Of a stretch of DNA of 64,000 nt, positions 36,041-49,247 are shown one piece after another. Position 1 is the stretch's first letter, and each line of letters opens with the position of its first letter. The notes beneath the pieces were generated by a model. It saw only the letters and a program-made list of their open reading frames with translations, had not been told where the DNA came from and ran no database searches. Source of the stretch: Ambrosia x helenae (taxonomy: Eukaryota; Streptophyta; Magnoliopsida; Asterales; Asteraceae); assembly GCA_030844895.1 (NCBI GenBank), contig CM061223.1, positions 37,756,204 to 37,820,203 of the forward strand, written 5' to 3'. Position numbers and translations under genes: made by a program.

Positions 36041-38649
36041 TGTCACACCCTCAAATTCCACTTGCGGGGTTTTACCGCGAGGCGCATGACAAACCAGGAT
36101 CCAAGTCAACAGTCACAATAAACAACACTATATGAAAACATAAAACCATAAACAACGACTTTATAAGCGGAAGCGTTTAAGTAGCATTTAATCAGCTATG
36201 CTCTAATCCCAAAAGTTGTTCAAAACATTCTTTATTACAAAACGTGCAACTATGCCTAGACGCCAATGCAGACTCGTGCGCCTAGTTCCCTTCATTGCTA
36301 CCCTAGCGACCTGAGAAAAACATGCCAAAAAGACGTCAACATATAATGCTGGTGAGTTCACAGGTTTGTTCAAGAGAGTTACAAAGTGTTACCAAATGTT
36401 ACCACGTGTTACCATGTCCATACTATATCAGTGTTACCAAGTACGCTAGCCAGGCGTATGTTTTGTTACTACTACGATTGGAAACCATTACTAGACACGT
36501 TTAGCAATGTTAGCATGTTTAGCAGCCCGTATGTTCAGCACGATAATGTTCCTGTTTGAGACAATATGCACCCGCCCGGCCCTCCAAGCCGTCGAGTGGG
36601 GCAGGTCACGCCCAATAGATCTATCCACATTTCCCCCGTTGTGCAACCCGCACATTCATGGTTTCCCCCGGGACTTCAAAAGATCGCATAGTACACAAGT
36701 TCAAAACCATAGTATGACATATGTTACCAAAATAGTTTAGCGCATGTTTTCTCCCCCAAAAGTTTAAGCAGTAAAAGTGGGGCAGTGAACTCAACTTAGT
36801 TTGCGTTCTTCAATTACAAGTACTGCTGTTTAGCCCTTGATAATCCCTCAACCGGAGATCTATCAAAATGTTCTCATAAGTGTTCCGACTAATAACCATA
36901 AGGTTATCTAGTCCCCGATTGTCCAGATCGTAACCAAGCATGTTTTAAAACGTGTTTGAATGTTTAACCGACACACTTGACCGACCCGACATCCCGTTGG
37001 TGACCCATTACCCTAACTAATCAAGCACATATAGATTACACGCGAGGTTCAAGCATAAAACACTTAGTTTGCATCAAAAATCTCATTTCTGCACCAGAAC
37101 GGTCGAACCAGTCAGTTTGAGGTCTCCTTCGCACCTTTTCAGTCTCCTTCGCCCGTTTTACCCTTCGTTCGACCGTTTGATGCTTCCTTCGCACGTTTTA
37201 CCTCATTCGCCCAACGAAAAGCCAGGTTCGACCCTGGTATTCCTCCTTCGCACCATCGATCGGTCGAAGGAGGCCAGGTTCGCCCCTGTTGTTCAATTTT
37301 GCCTAAAAACGCTTCAAACACATTCAAAACGACTCGAAACATCACCAATCACAACAGTCAAACATGAATACGTTACCCTAACAAAACCCCACTGATTTTG
37401 TCCCAAAACATATCCGTTTCAGCCCTTTCCCAAAATGGTAAAAATTATGGAAACATCACTTTCATGCATGAATTCTTTACCCAATTTGGAAACTTTTGAA
37501 ATCGATTCATGTTTAACCTAAAACACTCAGTTTGTCGATCATCCGATCTTCCTTATAGGTTCTATTAATCATAAATACTCTACATCACGTTTAGATTCGT
37601 CAAAATCCCCAATTTACACATAACATCATCATCTAATCGATTCTAACCCTAAACAACAATCAATCAGCATCAATAACAATCCTATATCATGTTCCTAACA
37701 TAGATAAAGCAGCAAAGCATTGAACAATACATTACATCACATAATACCCAACTAACACATGTTTATTATTATGAAAACCTATGTTAAATGATAGGGTTTT
37801 GTTTTAGAAAGATGTTTAAAAGGTTTTTAATCATAAAAACACCCTTAGAACAGATCCGGACAATTAGGGTTAGATGAAAATGAATTAAAATGCTCTTAAA
37901 AAGGTTTAGGATTATGAACACACCTTGGATTCTTGTTTAGATGATGTAGATGGGTTAGATTATGAAAAAGAAGAGCAAAAACTCCTTCCTTAGCGTTTTA
38001 GATCGTTTGAGAGCGTTTTGGGACGGCTAGGGTTTGTGAAATGATGAAAAATGACAAAGGTTGGTATTTATACTAATCCTCCTTCGCACCAATTCATTGG
38101 TCGAAGGTGGTCTCCTTCGCCCCTTTCACAGGGTCGAATGAGACCTGTCCTGGTCGAAGGGAATTCCTTCAATTCCACTCCTCTGGTTCGCCCATTCACA
38201 AATGGGTCGAACCAGACGTTTCTCCTCCTTCGACCACTCGAAGTGGTCGAACCAGGAGTCCTTTTTAACAAGTTTTCCAGTTTGTCGTATAATCATTTAT
38301 ACATTCTAACACATCTTAACACATAAGCATGCATCCATAGTCTATATTTAGCATATTTAGGCACGTATAATCATTTATACATTGTTTAAGCATATCTAAG
38401 TATACAATCCACCACACGACCCATAATCTACACATATACTTAATTAGTTCATGTAATGTCACCAACAACGGAACCCGGTACTAGTGTATTCCCAAAATGA
38501 CTCCCAGTGATCCTCCAGATCATTGAACCCTGGACAATCCTAACTTGACCCGACTCAACTAACCCAGTTAAGTTTGTTTATCAACGTTTCTCGCTAATGT
38601 AGACTTAGATGTTACTAATAGGTTTAAGCCGAACATGCCGGGTGTCACA
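36041..38649 (-). repeat. 3' LTR of second Tekay-like element
   Basis: TGTCACACCC..GGTGTCACA, 2609 bp. TATA-like complement GTATTTATA lies at 38064-38072, with hairpin arrays at 37100-37290 and 38090-38255. The usual donor reads CTAAG|TTGAGTT here (36788-36799), so its GT is lost, in contrast to the partner LTR. Confidence 0.93.
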
Positions 38650-38789
38650 TCATCCCCACGTTGAAAGAATTTTCGTCCCGAAAATTGCACGAAGCCCAAA
38701 AATGAAAAGGACGAAAAGGAAGAAAATGAAAAGAAAAGTTACCGGTTGTCACATCATCCCCACGTTGAAAGGGAATCTCGTCCCGAGAT

Positions 38790-41700
38790 TCACTCTGCTT
38801 CAGCAGTAACATGCCTGGACTCGAACGCGCGTTTCGGAAAGAGATGAGGGTACTTAGCCTTCATCTGGTCCTCTCGTTCCACGTGAACTCCGGTCCACGA
38901 TCCGAGTTCCAACGAACTTTAACAATACGGATTTTACTCCGCAGAAGGCTACGAATCTTGTAATCGAGAATCTCCACGGGTTCTTCCACAATGCGAAGAC
39001 GATCATCAACCTTGATCTCTTCCAGTGGCACAACAAGAGATTCGTCAGTCAAACACTTCCTTAAGTTAGACACATGGAAGACGTTGTGGACATTACCGAG
39101 CTCCGTCGGTAAGTCAAGTCTGTACGCCACCGGTCCAATCCGTTCCAGGATTGCGAACGGCCCGATGTAACAAGGGTTAAGCTTGCCACGCTTTCCAAAG
39201 CGTATGACGCCCTTCCATGGTGAAACTTTCAGAAGCACCCTGTCCCCAACCTGGAACTCTAGTGGTTTGCGACGGCGATCGGCATAACTCTTCTGATGAT
39301 CCCGCGCAGCTGCCAAATGGTTACGGATCTGTACGATTTTCTCCGAAGTTTCGTACACCAGTTCCGGGCCAGTGAGCTGACTCTCGCCCACCTCGGCCCA
39401 ACACAAGGGAGACCGGCATTTCCGCCCATACAGAGCTTCGAACGGAGCTGCCCCGATACTGGAGTGGTAGCTGTTGTTGTAGGAGAACTCCACCAACGGC
39501 AGGTGAGTCTCCCAACCTTTGCCAAAATCAATGACGCATGCCCGCAGCATATCCTCCAGTGTTTGTATCGTCCGCTCACTCTGCCCGTCAGTTTGCGGAT
39601 GATAAGCCGTACTCATATCCAGCTGAGTACCCAAGGCCTTATGAAGAGCCTTCCAGAAACGCGAAGCAAAGCGGGAATCACGATCAGAAATGATAGAAAC
39701 AGGCACCCCGTGCCGAGAAACCACCTCCTTAAGGTAGAGTCAAGCCAACCGCTCGAGTCCATCCGTTTCCTTAATAGGTATAAAGTGCGCCGATTTCGTC
39801 AACCGGTCGACGATCACCCAAATCATATCACAACCACTTGGTGATCTCGGTAGTTTGGTGACGAAATCCATCGTGATCCGCTCCCACTTCCATTCTGGAA
39901 TCTCAGGCTGTTGTAGGAGACCAGACGGCTTCTGATACTCCACCTTGACCTTAGCACAGGTCAAGCATTTGCTCACATAGGAGGCTATATCAGCCTTCAT
40001 GTTAGGACACCAATAGAGTATCTTCAAATCCTGATACATCTTTTCGGAGCCTGGATGAATAGAATACCGGGATTTGTGAGCCTCGTCCAAAACAAGCTCC
40101 CGTAATCCCCCGAATAAGGAACCCAAACACGCCCGACGAAGTAGTGTAGGCCATCAGACCCTAGTTCAAGATGTTTGTCCGCACTGTGCATCGTTTCGGC
40201 CTTAAGGTTTTCCTCCTTTAAGGCATCCAGCTGAGCCGAACGGATCCGGTCAGGCAAGGAAGAATGAATGGTAAGTTGCAAAGCTCGAACGCGCCGAGGC
40301 TTCGCAGACTCCTTCCTGCTCAAGGCATCCGCCACAACGTTTGCCTTGCCAGGATGGTACTTAATTGCACAGTCGTAGTCGTTCAGGAGTTCAACCCAAC
40401 GACGCTGCCGCATGTTTAACACCTTCTGGTCGAAAATATGCTGGAGACTCTTGTGATCGGTGTATACTTCACACTTGGTACCGTACAAGTAATGTCTCCG
40501 GATTTTCAACGCAAAGACTACTGCGCCCAGCTCCAAGTCGTGAGTAGTATAGTTCTTCTCATGAACCTTGAGTTGACGAGAAGCATAAGCGATAACCTTC
40601 CCGCGTTGCATCAACACGCAACCGAGACCCCGGATCTAAGCATCACAATACACAACGAAGTCATCCGTACCCTCTGGCAAGGATAAGATAGGGGCAGAGC
40701 AAAGTTTAAGCTTCAGCATCTGAAATGCTGATTCTTGTGGTTCATCCCAGTCAAACTTTCGGTCCTTCTGGGTGAGAGCAGTGAGGGGTTGAGCGATCTT
40801 CGAAAATCCCTCAATAAAACGCCGATAGTAACCTGCAAGGCCTAGGAATTGCCGCACCTCAGATGGCGTCTTTGGTGCTTCCCAGTCCTTAATAGCTTCG
40901 ATCTTAGCCGTATCGACATGAATTCCCAGTTCATTCACCACATGCCCTAGGAATTGAACTTCCCGTAACCAAAAATCACACTTTGAGAACTTAGCATACA
41001 ACTGCTCCCGTCTCAAAAGTTCCAAGACCAACCGCAGATGTTCCTCATGATCCGCCTTGTTCTTGGAATATATCAGAATGTCATCAATGAACACGATGAC
41101 GAACTTATCAATGTACGGTTTACAAACGCGGTTCATCAAATCCATGAACACCGCCGGTGCGTTAGTGAGACCGAAAGGCATGACCAAGAACTCAAAATGG
41201 CCATAACGAGTGCGAAAAGCAGTCTTCTGAATGTCAGCTTCCCTGACGCGCAACTGGTGATAACCGGACCGCAAATCAATCTTCGAATAGTAGCTGGAGC
41301 CCTGAAGCTGGTCAAAGAGATCATCAATGCGAGGAAGAGGATAACGATTCTTGATGGTCACTTTGTTCAGCTCGCAGTAATCGATACACATACGAAGGCT
41401 TCCATCCTTCTTCTTCACGAACAAAATAGGAGCTCCCCACGGGGACGAGCTCGGTCGAATGAAACCCTTTTCCAAGAGTTCCTGTAACTGGCTGGACAAC
41501 TCTTGCATCTCGGGAGGTGCAAGACGATACGGAGCTTGGGCAATAGGAGCTGCGCCCGGAGCGAGATCAATGCCAAACTCAACCTGACGATGGGGAGGAA
41601 GACCATGCAAATCGTCAGGAAACACATTAGAAAAGTCACGAACCACCGGAATATCCTCGATCTTCTTCTCATCGTCAGTAGAAATGTTAACAAGTGCCAG

Positions 41701-43435
41701 AATGGCCGAACAGCCCTTCCGAAGATACTTACGGGCTTTCATGCTAGAAATGATGCTTAGCGAAGCACCGCTTTTCTCGCCATGAACCGAAAGAATCTCT
41801 CCATCAGGGAGAGGGATCCGAATAACCTTAAAGCAAACAATCTCCGCACGATACAACGATAACCAATCCATGCCCACAACGACATCGAAACTACCAGAGG
41901 TACAGGCATAAGGTCAATGGGGAATGACAGACCCGACAGTTTCAAGTGGCATTCCCTAAGGATATGATTCGCCTCAATGTTCTTACCGTTAGCCAATTCT
42001 ATTAAGTACTTAGCCTCTAAAGGTGTGGGTACTACATCTAGCAATTGACTAACATCCAGAGATATGAAACTCTTATCGGCACCAGAATCAAATAAAACAG
42101 AAACATAGCGATTGTTGAGAAGGAACGTACCGGTAACCGTGTCTGGATCCTGCCTAGCCTCCGCAGATCCAATGACGAAAGCACGTGCAGTCCTGCCTCC
42201 GCCGCCGTTGTTCCCGTTACCGTTCCCGCCCCTCCCATTATCGCCCTGCTTCAGTTTGGGACAATCACGCTTGAAGTGTCCCGTGTCACCACAGTTGTAA
42301 CACCCCTGCCTCCCCTGAGTACCCTGAGCAGCAGGAGCAGGAGTAGCCGTAGGGGTGAGCGTCACCTTGCAATCCTTAGCATGGTGCCCCAACTGATGGC
42401 ACCGACGACAACGAGCCCGATCACAACCCCCAGAATGATGAAAACCACACTTGTTGCACTTGGGATGCTTCCCAACATATCCACCGGTCTTCTGCCCTGA
42501 AGACGACCCAGATCCATCAAACTTCTTGGCCGGTTGAGACGGCGCTGGCACTACACTCTTCCCACGTTCTCCCATTTCCTCTTGTTGCCCTTAGAACTCT
42601 TCGCAGCCGAACCCTTGGGAGGTAAAACACCCTCCGCAACCTTCATGTTGGTCATCATGTGTGCAGAACGGACGACCTCAGCCAGTGTAGGAAGATTCCC
42701 AGCAGCCACTAACCCAGCAATCTCCGGCACCAACCCAGAGATGTAGTGCTCAATCCTACGGTACTTAGGTGTGTGCATATCAGGACACAACACCGCCAGC
42801 TCATTTCGTCGCACAGTATACTCTTCAATCTCGGACCCCACCATCTTGTAGTTCCAGACCTCATACTCCAACTTCTGTACTTCCTCCCTAGGACAGTACT
42901 CACTCTTCAGTCACTGAACTAAATCCGCCCACAGCATAACATGAGCTTCCCCCAAGCCCATATCTGCGTAGTAGCATTCCACCACGACAATGCAGGACCC
43001 TCGAATGTCGCAGTAGCATACTTAACCCGTTCCTCAGCAGGACAGATGCACATCAAGAAAACAGACTCAACTTTCTCCAACCATCGGAGCAGTCCCACTG
43101 CCCCTTCGGTTCCAGCAAAGTTATGGGGCTAGCAGTCCCTAAACTTCTTGTAGGAACACTGAGATGGAGGCGGGTTGACAGCAGCACCTGAAACACGACA
43201 CAAAGATAAACCACAAAAGAAACATGACACCCAAGAACGAAGCAAGGTAGGTAAGAACCATCTTACCACCAAAAGCATTGTGCCCAGCCTGGAAAGCAGC
43301 CAAGGCTATGTTCACTTGCTGTTGGAGCAAGTTGTTCAGCTCTGCTTGGGTCATGTTGATGTTACCACGACCACCGCCACGGCCACCGCCGCCGTGACCA
43401 CCACCATGACGTCCACCACCACGTGCGCCCGACAT
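38790..43435 (-). pseudogene. gag-pol: gag-pol of second Tekay-like element, several stops and frameshifts
   Basis: Exon 1 43435-43267 (MSGARGGGRH), intron 43266-43188, then gag, zinc knuckles (CNKCGFHHSGGC, CRRCHQLGHHAKDC, CYNCGDTGHFKRDC), protease (VLFDSGADKSFISLD), RT (FIDDILIYSK; LGLAGYYRRFIEGFS), RNase H (YTDHKSLQHIFDQ), integrase (HPGSEKMY; MDFVTKLPRSP; SDRDSRFASRFW) and chromodomain-like tail. Lesions include TAG 43129-43131, a TGA near 42913, a frameshift near 42575, a frameshift near 41900, TAG 40636-40638, a frameshift near 40120, a TGA near 39739 and a frameshift near 38870. RT (40636-41877) remains open for 413 codons. The product in an active relative would be the element's capsid, replication and integration enzymes. 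Confidence 0.92.
43188..43266 (-). other. Putative intron within gag (79 bp)
   Basis: GGTG|GTAAGATG..CGTGTTTCAG|GTGCTGC on the minus strand; its removal keeps the frame. It is the counterpart of 24960-25041. Confidence 0.7.
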
Positions 43436-44039
43436 GATCTGACAAATCAGAAATCGAGAGATTCAGATTCACTGCTAGTGTCAACCACTAGTAGCTATAA
43501 GAGTTACATCTAGACCCAATCCAGGACTATGCATCCAAGTTCAGAGTCCACTCGGATTTTCATGCATTTCAGTTTATGATTTCGTGTGCACCCGAAATGA
43601 TAAATTGCTCTACATGGTCCTCCAAGCTTTCCCTTAGCTTGAACTCAAGTCGCCGAATACCAGCATCTAGCATCATGCTATCACAAGCATAAGTGCACAA
43701 GATTATGTGTGAGCAAGTGCGTCTATTGGGGTACGAAGGGAGATGTCCGAATCCTGGACAGATCTCGAGAGTACGCAAGACTACCCAATATACGACACCG
43801 CCGTGCAATAACCAACAAGTCAACCCCCTTCTTCTTCAAACCCCGAAGAAGAAAATAAGAGCGTATAAAGCCAAGAGTGAGAACAGATGATGTAACAGAG
43901 GAGTGCGATGATGATGTAAAGACACCCGACAAAGTTAGTACATGTTTCAAACCGACTCAAGTATGTGACCGTCTAGTGTGTGCGACTCGGCTATAGACTA
44001 GACTCTAAATGCCGTCCTAGTTCACTATAACCATTGGCT

Positions 44040-44051
44040 CTGATACCAATC
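44040..44051 (-). other. Primer-binding site (tRNA-iMet)
   Basis: Minus-strand TGGTATCAGAGCC beside the 5' LTR that starts at 44052. Confidence 0.9.
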
Positions 44052-46654
44052 TGTCACACCCTCAAATTCCACTTGCGGGGTTTTACCACGAGGCGCATGA
44101 CAAACCAGGATCCAAGTCAACAGTCACAATAAACAACACTAAATGAAAACATAAAACCATAAACAACGACTTTATAAGCGGAAACGTTTAAGTAGCATTT
44201 AATCAGCTATGCTCTAATCCCAAAAGTTGTTCAAAACATTCTTTATTACAAAACGTGCAACTATGCCTAGACGCCAATGCAGACTCGTGCGCCTAGTTCC
44301 CTTCATTGCTACCTTAGCGACCTGAGAAAAACATGCCAAAAAGACGTCAACATATAATGCTGGTGAGTTCACAGGTTTGTTCAAGAGAGTTACAAAGTGT
44401 TACCAAATGTTACCACGTGTTACCATGTCCATACTATATCAGGGTTACCAAGTACGCTAGCTAGGCGTATGTTTTGTTACTACTACGATTGGAAACCATT
44501 ACTAGACACGTTTAGCAATGTTTAGCATGTTTAGCAGCCCGTATGTTCAGCACGATAATGTTCCTGTTCGAGACAATATGCACCCGCCCGGCCCTCCAAG
44601 CCGTCGAGTGGGGCAGGTCACGCCCAATAGATCTATCCACATTTCCCCCGTTGTGTAACCCCGCACATTCATGGTTTCCCCGGGACTTCAAAAGATCGCA
44701 TAGTACACAAGTTCAAAACCATAGTAGGACATATGTTACCAAAATAGTTTAGCGCATGTTTTCTCCCCCAAAAGTTTAAGCAGTAAAAGTGGGGCAGTGA
44801 ACTCACCTTAGTTTGCGTTCTTCAATTACAAGTACTGATGTTTAGCCCTTGATAATCCCTCTACCGGAGATCTATCAAAATGTTCTCATAAGTGTTCCGA
44901 CTAATAACCATAAGGTTATCTAGTCCCCGATTGTCCAGATCGTAACCAAGCATGTTTTAAAACGTGTTTGAATGTTTAACCGACACACTAGACCGACCCG
45001 ACATCCCGTTGGTGACCCATTACCCTAACTAATCAAGCACATATAGATTACACGCAAGGTTCAAGCATAAAACACTTAGTTTGCATCAAAAATCTCATTT
45101 CTGCACCAGAACGGTCGAACCAGTCAGTTTTAGGTCTCCTTCGCACCTTTTCAGTCTCCTTCGCCCGTTTTACCCTTCGTTCGACCGTTTGATGCTTCCT
45201 TCGCACGTTTTACCTCATTCGCCCAACGAAAAGCCAGGTTCGACCCTGGTATTCCTCCTTCGCACCATCGATCGGTCGAAGGAGGCCAGGTTCGCCCCTG
45301 TTGTTCAATTTTGCCTAAAAACGCTTCAAACACATTCAAAACGACTCGAAACATCACCAATCACAGCAGTCAAACATGAATACGTTACCCTAACAAAACC
45401 CCACTGATTTTGCCCAAAACATATCCGTTTCAGCCCTTTCCCAAAATGGTAAAATTATGGAAACATCACTTTCATGCATGAATTCTTTACCCAATTTGGA
45501 AACTTTTGAAATCGATTCATGTTTAACCTAAAACACTCAGTTTGTCGATCATCCGATCTTCCTTATAGGTTCTATTGATCATAAATACTCTACATCACGT
45601 TTAAATTCGTCAAAATCCCCAATTTACACATAACATCATCATCTAATCGATTCTAACCCTAAACAACAATCAATCAGCATCAATAACAATCCTACATCAT
45701 GTTCCTAACATAGATAAAGCAGCAAAGCATTGAACAATACATTACATCACATAATACCCGACTAACACATGTTTATTATTATGAAAACCTATGTTAAATG
45801 ATAGGGTTTTGTTTTAGAAAGATGTTTAAAAGGTTTTTAATCATAAAAACACCCTTAGAACAGATCCGGACAATTAGGGTTAGATGAAAACGAATTAAAA
45901 TGCTCTTAAAAAGGTTTAGGATTATGAACACACCTTGGATTCTTGTTTAGATGATGTAGATGGGTTAGATTATGAAAAAGAAGAGCAAAAACTCCTTCCT
46001 TAGCGTTTTAGATCGTTTGAGAGCGTTTTGGGACGGCTAGGGTTTGTGAAATGATGAAAAATGACAAAGGTTGGTATTTATACTAATCCTCCTTCGCACC
46101 AATTCATTGGTCGAAGGTGGTCTCCTTCGCCCCTTTCACAGGGTCGAATGAGACCTGTCCTGGTCGAAGGGAATTCCTTCAATTCCACTCCCCTGGTTCG
46201 CCCATTCACAAATGGGTCGAACCAGACGTTTCTCCTCCTTCGACCACTCGAAGTGGTCGAACTAGGAGTCCTTTTTAACAAGTTTTCCAGTTTGTCGTGT
46301 TTAACGCATTCTAACACATCTTAACACATAAGCATGCATCCATAGTCTATATTTAGCATATTTAGGCACGTATAATCATTTATACATTGTTTAAGCATAT
46401 CTAAGTATACAATCCACCACACGACCCATAATCTACACATATACTTAATTAGTTCATGTAATGTCACCAACAACGGAACCCGGTACTAGTGTATTCCCAA
46501 AATGACTCCCAAGGATCCTCCAGATCATTGAACCCTGGACAATCCTAACTTGACCCGACTCAACTAATCCAGTTAAGTTTGTTTATCAACGTTTCTCGCT
46601 AAGGTAGACTTAGATGTTACTAATAGGTTTAAACCGAACATGCTGGGTGTCAAA
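44052..46654 (-). repeat. 5' LTR of second Tekay-like element
   Basis: 2603 bp, near-identical to 36041-38649. TATA-like complement GTATTTATA lies at 46074-46082, hairpin arrays at 45110-45300 and 46090-46270, and intact donor-like CTAAG|GTGAGTT at 44800-44811. Confidence 0.93.
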
Positions 46655-46659
46655 CCAAA

Positions 46660-47886
46660 CCCCATGATTTACACTACTACATAATCTCCTTACTATAAAA
46701 TAAACCCTTTATTAACTATTTTCACGTTCACTATCTTTCATAACCTTGATGATGCTTTGATTTCTTCATCATTCTCTCAAGAACTAAATTCATATTCTTC
46801 ACCTTCTGGAACATGAACTTGATCCCTATGATAATCAGACTATTGAAAACTTGATTGTTCGTTGCATCAAACTTGATTCTTAGTTATACATGAGGATTTG
46901 ATTATCTACTTGAACATTTGCTATTCATGATACTTGAAAGCATGGAATATAAACTATTTGCTATAAACACACCTAGAGTCATTAATCTTGTCTAGGACAA
47001 CTCTATTACAACTCGCATGCTATACTTGATGCATTTACAAACTTACTTACATGTATATATTACAAACTTGCAACTTATGTGTTAAATAAAAAACAATTGT
47101 TACACTTAATCAAACAACTGGTAGAGGATGAAGTACTTGCTCAACAGTTAGTAGAGTACCTAACAACCTGCTCAACGATTGGTAGAGGTCATCATGCCTG
47201 CTCAACAGTCGGTAGAGGTTCTAATAACCTGCTCAACGACTGGTAGAGGCTATCGCACCTGCTCAACAATCGGTAGAGGTTCCTACTCACTGACTGGTAG
47301 AGGTCTTTTCCTGCTCAACAGTTGGACTCATTTTTGGATACATCATACATGTAATTTGATACAAAGATTTATTAGACTCATTGATACAAAGATTCAATCA
47401 CAAGGTTATTTTGCATTACTTACATATGTGTTTAGAGTCATAGAAGGACACAAAACCCTAATGTAAGGTAAATTGGTGATTGCGGTCCGGAACGTAATCA
47501 TGAATCTACAGGTACGTTAAAGTAGTGTGGAATTCTATCAAGGTTTTCGGTAGATAATCAATTATATACTCTAGTTACCTGGTAGTTCATTTAGTCTTTC
47601 TATAGTCAATCAACTCATGCATTTCTTTCCTAACACTTAAGTTTAGTGTTTTGCTAGATTCTTATTCTCCTTGCTATTTCAGACGAACCTAATCCAACCC
47701 TTAAAACTCACACATATCAAACCTTTTATCCAAATTATTCGAAACAGATTATTCTATTACCTATAAATTCATGTCGTGCCTTAACCCAAATTTTCCAAAC
47801 ACCAGTTGACTTAATTTCTGCCTAATCATCCTCAACCCTGTGTTTTTAATAAACATCAAGACGAAGTTCCTAAAAGTAGGGGAGAC
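46660..47886 (+). other. 3' interior and polypurine tract of the gag-less element
   Basis: Non-coding; contains a minisatellite at 47108-47330 and ends in AAAAGTAGGGGAGAC (47872-47886) before the 3' LTR. The last ~400 bp match the reverse complement of 16979-17400. Confidence 0.85.
47108..47330. repeat. ~30-bp minisatellite, counterpart of 17414-17617
   Basis: About seven units of CCTGCTCAACRATYGGTAGA plus a variable spacer. Confidence 0.8.
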
Positions 47887-49247
47887 TGTAACATCACACC
47901 ATTTTTTTATATATATATAGAACTCCCTCGTTTATTCATCCGATTCATGTTTACATTATCTTTCCCATCCATTTTATTAATTTTTTTTGTTTAAATAATG
48001 ACGTATAATCAATATTAAATTGGATTGTATTAAAAATTCTGATTTAAAAACGTTAAAAAAAATGTTTGCCTGTGCCAGGATTCGAACCCGAGTCCCTAGC
48101 GGGCTGAACCTTAACCACACCACACAAACCACTACACCATTTGGTGTTTTGTGATGTTAATTAAAACCAATTAAACTTAAACCCTTTCAAGGTCCCTTAG
48201 TCAAACCTGAAAAGTCAAACGTAGTCTCCTAGCCAAGTCAAGTCAAAATATTAGTAAATATGGTCTCCTAGTCAAGTCAAAGTGTTAGTAAATATGGTCT
48301 TCTAGTCAAGTCAAAGTTGTTCCTAAATTCTAGCCTAGTCAAAGTAGTTCCTAATTACAACTCCAAATTTTACACTATAAATACACTAGCCTACCATTTA
48401 ACTCTTTATACCATTCAAAAAAAAAAAAAAAACATTATTATCCCGTCTCCCATATACTAAAGTTTTCATCCGTCATTATCTCCTCTAGCTAGTTTCGAGT
48501 TTTCCAAGGCATTATTACTAAATGTTTGCACGCTCAATAAAACTCACGAACTCATTATGCACCTAAGGTGAGTTTACATAGCCCCTTTTCCATTCACTAT
48601 TTTTTTTGGGGTGAAACATGTTACAACATTAAATTTACAATTCAATCACAAGTGTCTATGTGTTATTCTATGTTGCATTATGTCTTAAACATTACTAGGG
48701 TAAGCACAATATTCTAGCATAATCATTAACATTGATCAGCCGACGGTATACAATGATAGATCTATTGGACTGACAATCCCACCCGGATACGTGTACCTCC
48801 TACATAGGTAGCGTGGGTGATTGTTATCGATTTTATAACATAATCGAGTGAACCATGAGCGTATGGGATGGACCACAATATTCTAGTCACAAGGTTTGAT
48901 TATGCACTCGATTTACCCGATTGTTTTGTTTTCACATATGGACTAGACTTGCCATGACACTCGAATTGTACAACATTTTTATTCAAACCTATGTAATTCT
49001 CACCAACTTTTGTTGACCCAAAATATTTTCAAACTTAACATGTTTCAGGTTATAGCTTGCTTGAAGATTAGAGTTAATGCTTGAAGATGTGTAACTAGTA
49101 TTTTTCAATTTGATGTACAAATTCTTTTAGAACAATTGTATGTAATTTATTTAAATCAATTATTGAAATTTATTATTTACCATGAGCTACCGAACCATCA
49201 TTCATACGTGACACCTCGATGTTTCCGCCATCGGTTGGGGTGTTACA
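47887..49247 (+). repeat. 3' LTR of the gag-less element
   Basis: 1361 bp, near-identical to 33540-34904; donor-like CTAAG|GTGAGTT at 48563-48574 and antisense tRNA-like segment at 48062-48140. Confidence 0.93.

Larger units (their letters stand above)
36041..46654 (-). mobile_element. Complete Tekay-like chromovirus (Ty3/gypsy), second copy
   Basis: LTRs 36041-38649 and 44052-46654, with CCAAA duplicated at 36036-36040 and 46655-46659. The right LTR ends TGTCAAA, a change from the usual TGTCACA, but the duplication fixes the boundary. The 5.4-kb interior on the minus strand contains all chromovirus domains in order. It is inserted in the gag-less element and has no further insertion, so it is among the most recent events in the nest. 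Confidence 0.95.
33540..49247 (+). mobile_element. Non-autonomous gypsy element without gag or pol, carrying a nested element
   Basis: LTRs 33540-34904 and 47887-49247, with CTAGT duplicated at 33535-33539 and 49248-49252. A primer-binding site (34908-34919) follows the left LTR and a polypurine tract AAAAGTAGGGGAGAC (47872-47886) precedes the right one. The interior is only about 2.4 kb after removing the Tekay-like element 36041-46654. The leader (34905-35400) matches the gag-only element at the left edge, but no gag, protease or RT follows. It contains a minisatellite at 47108-47330. It therefore depends on enzymes from elsewhere. Confidence 0.94.
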
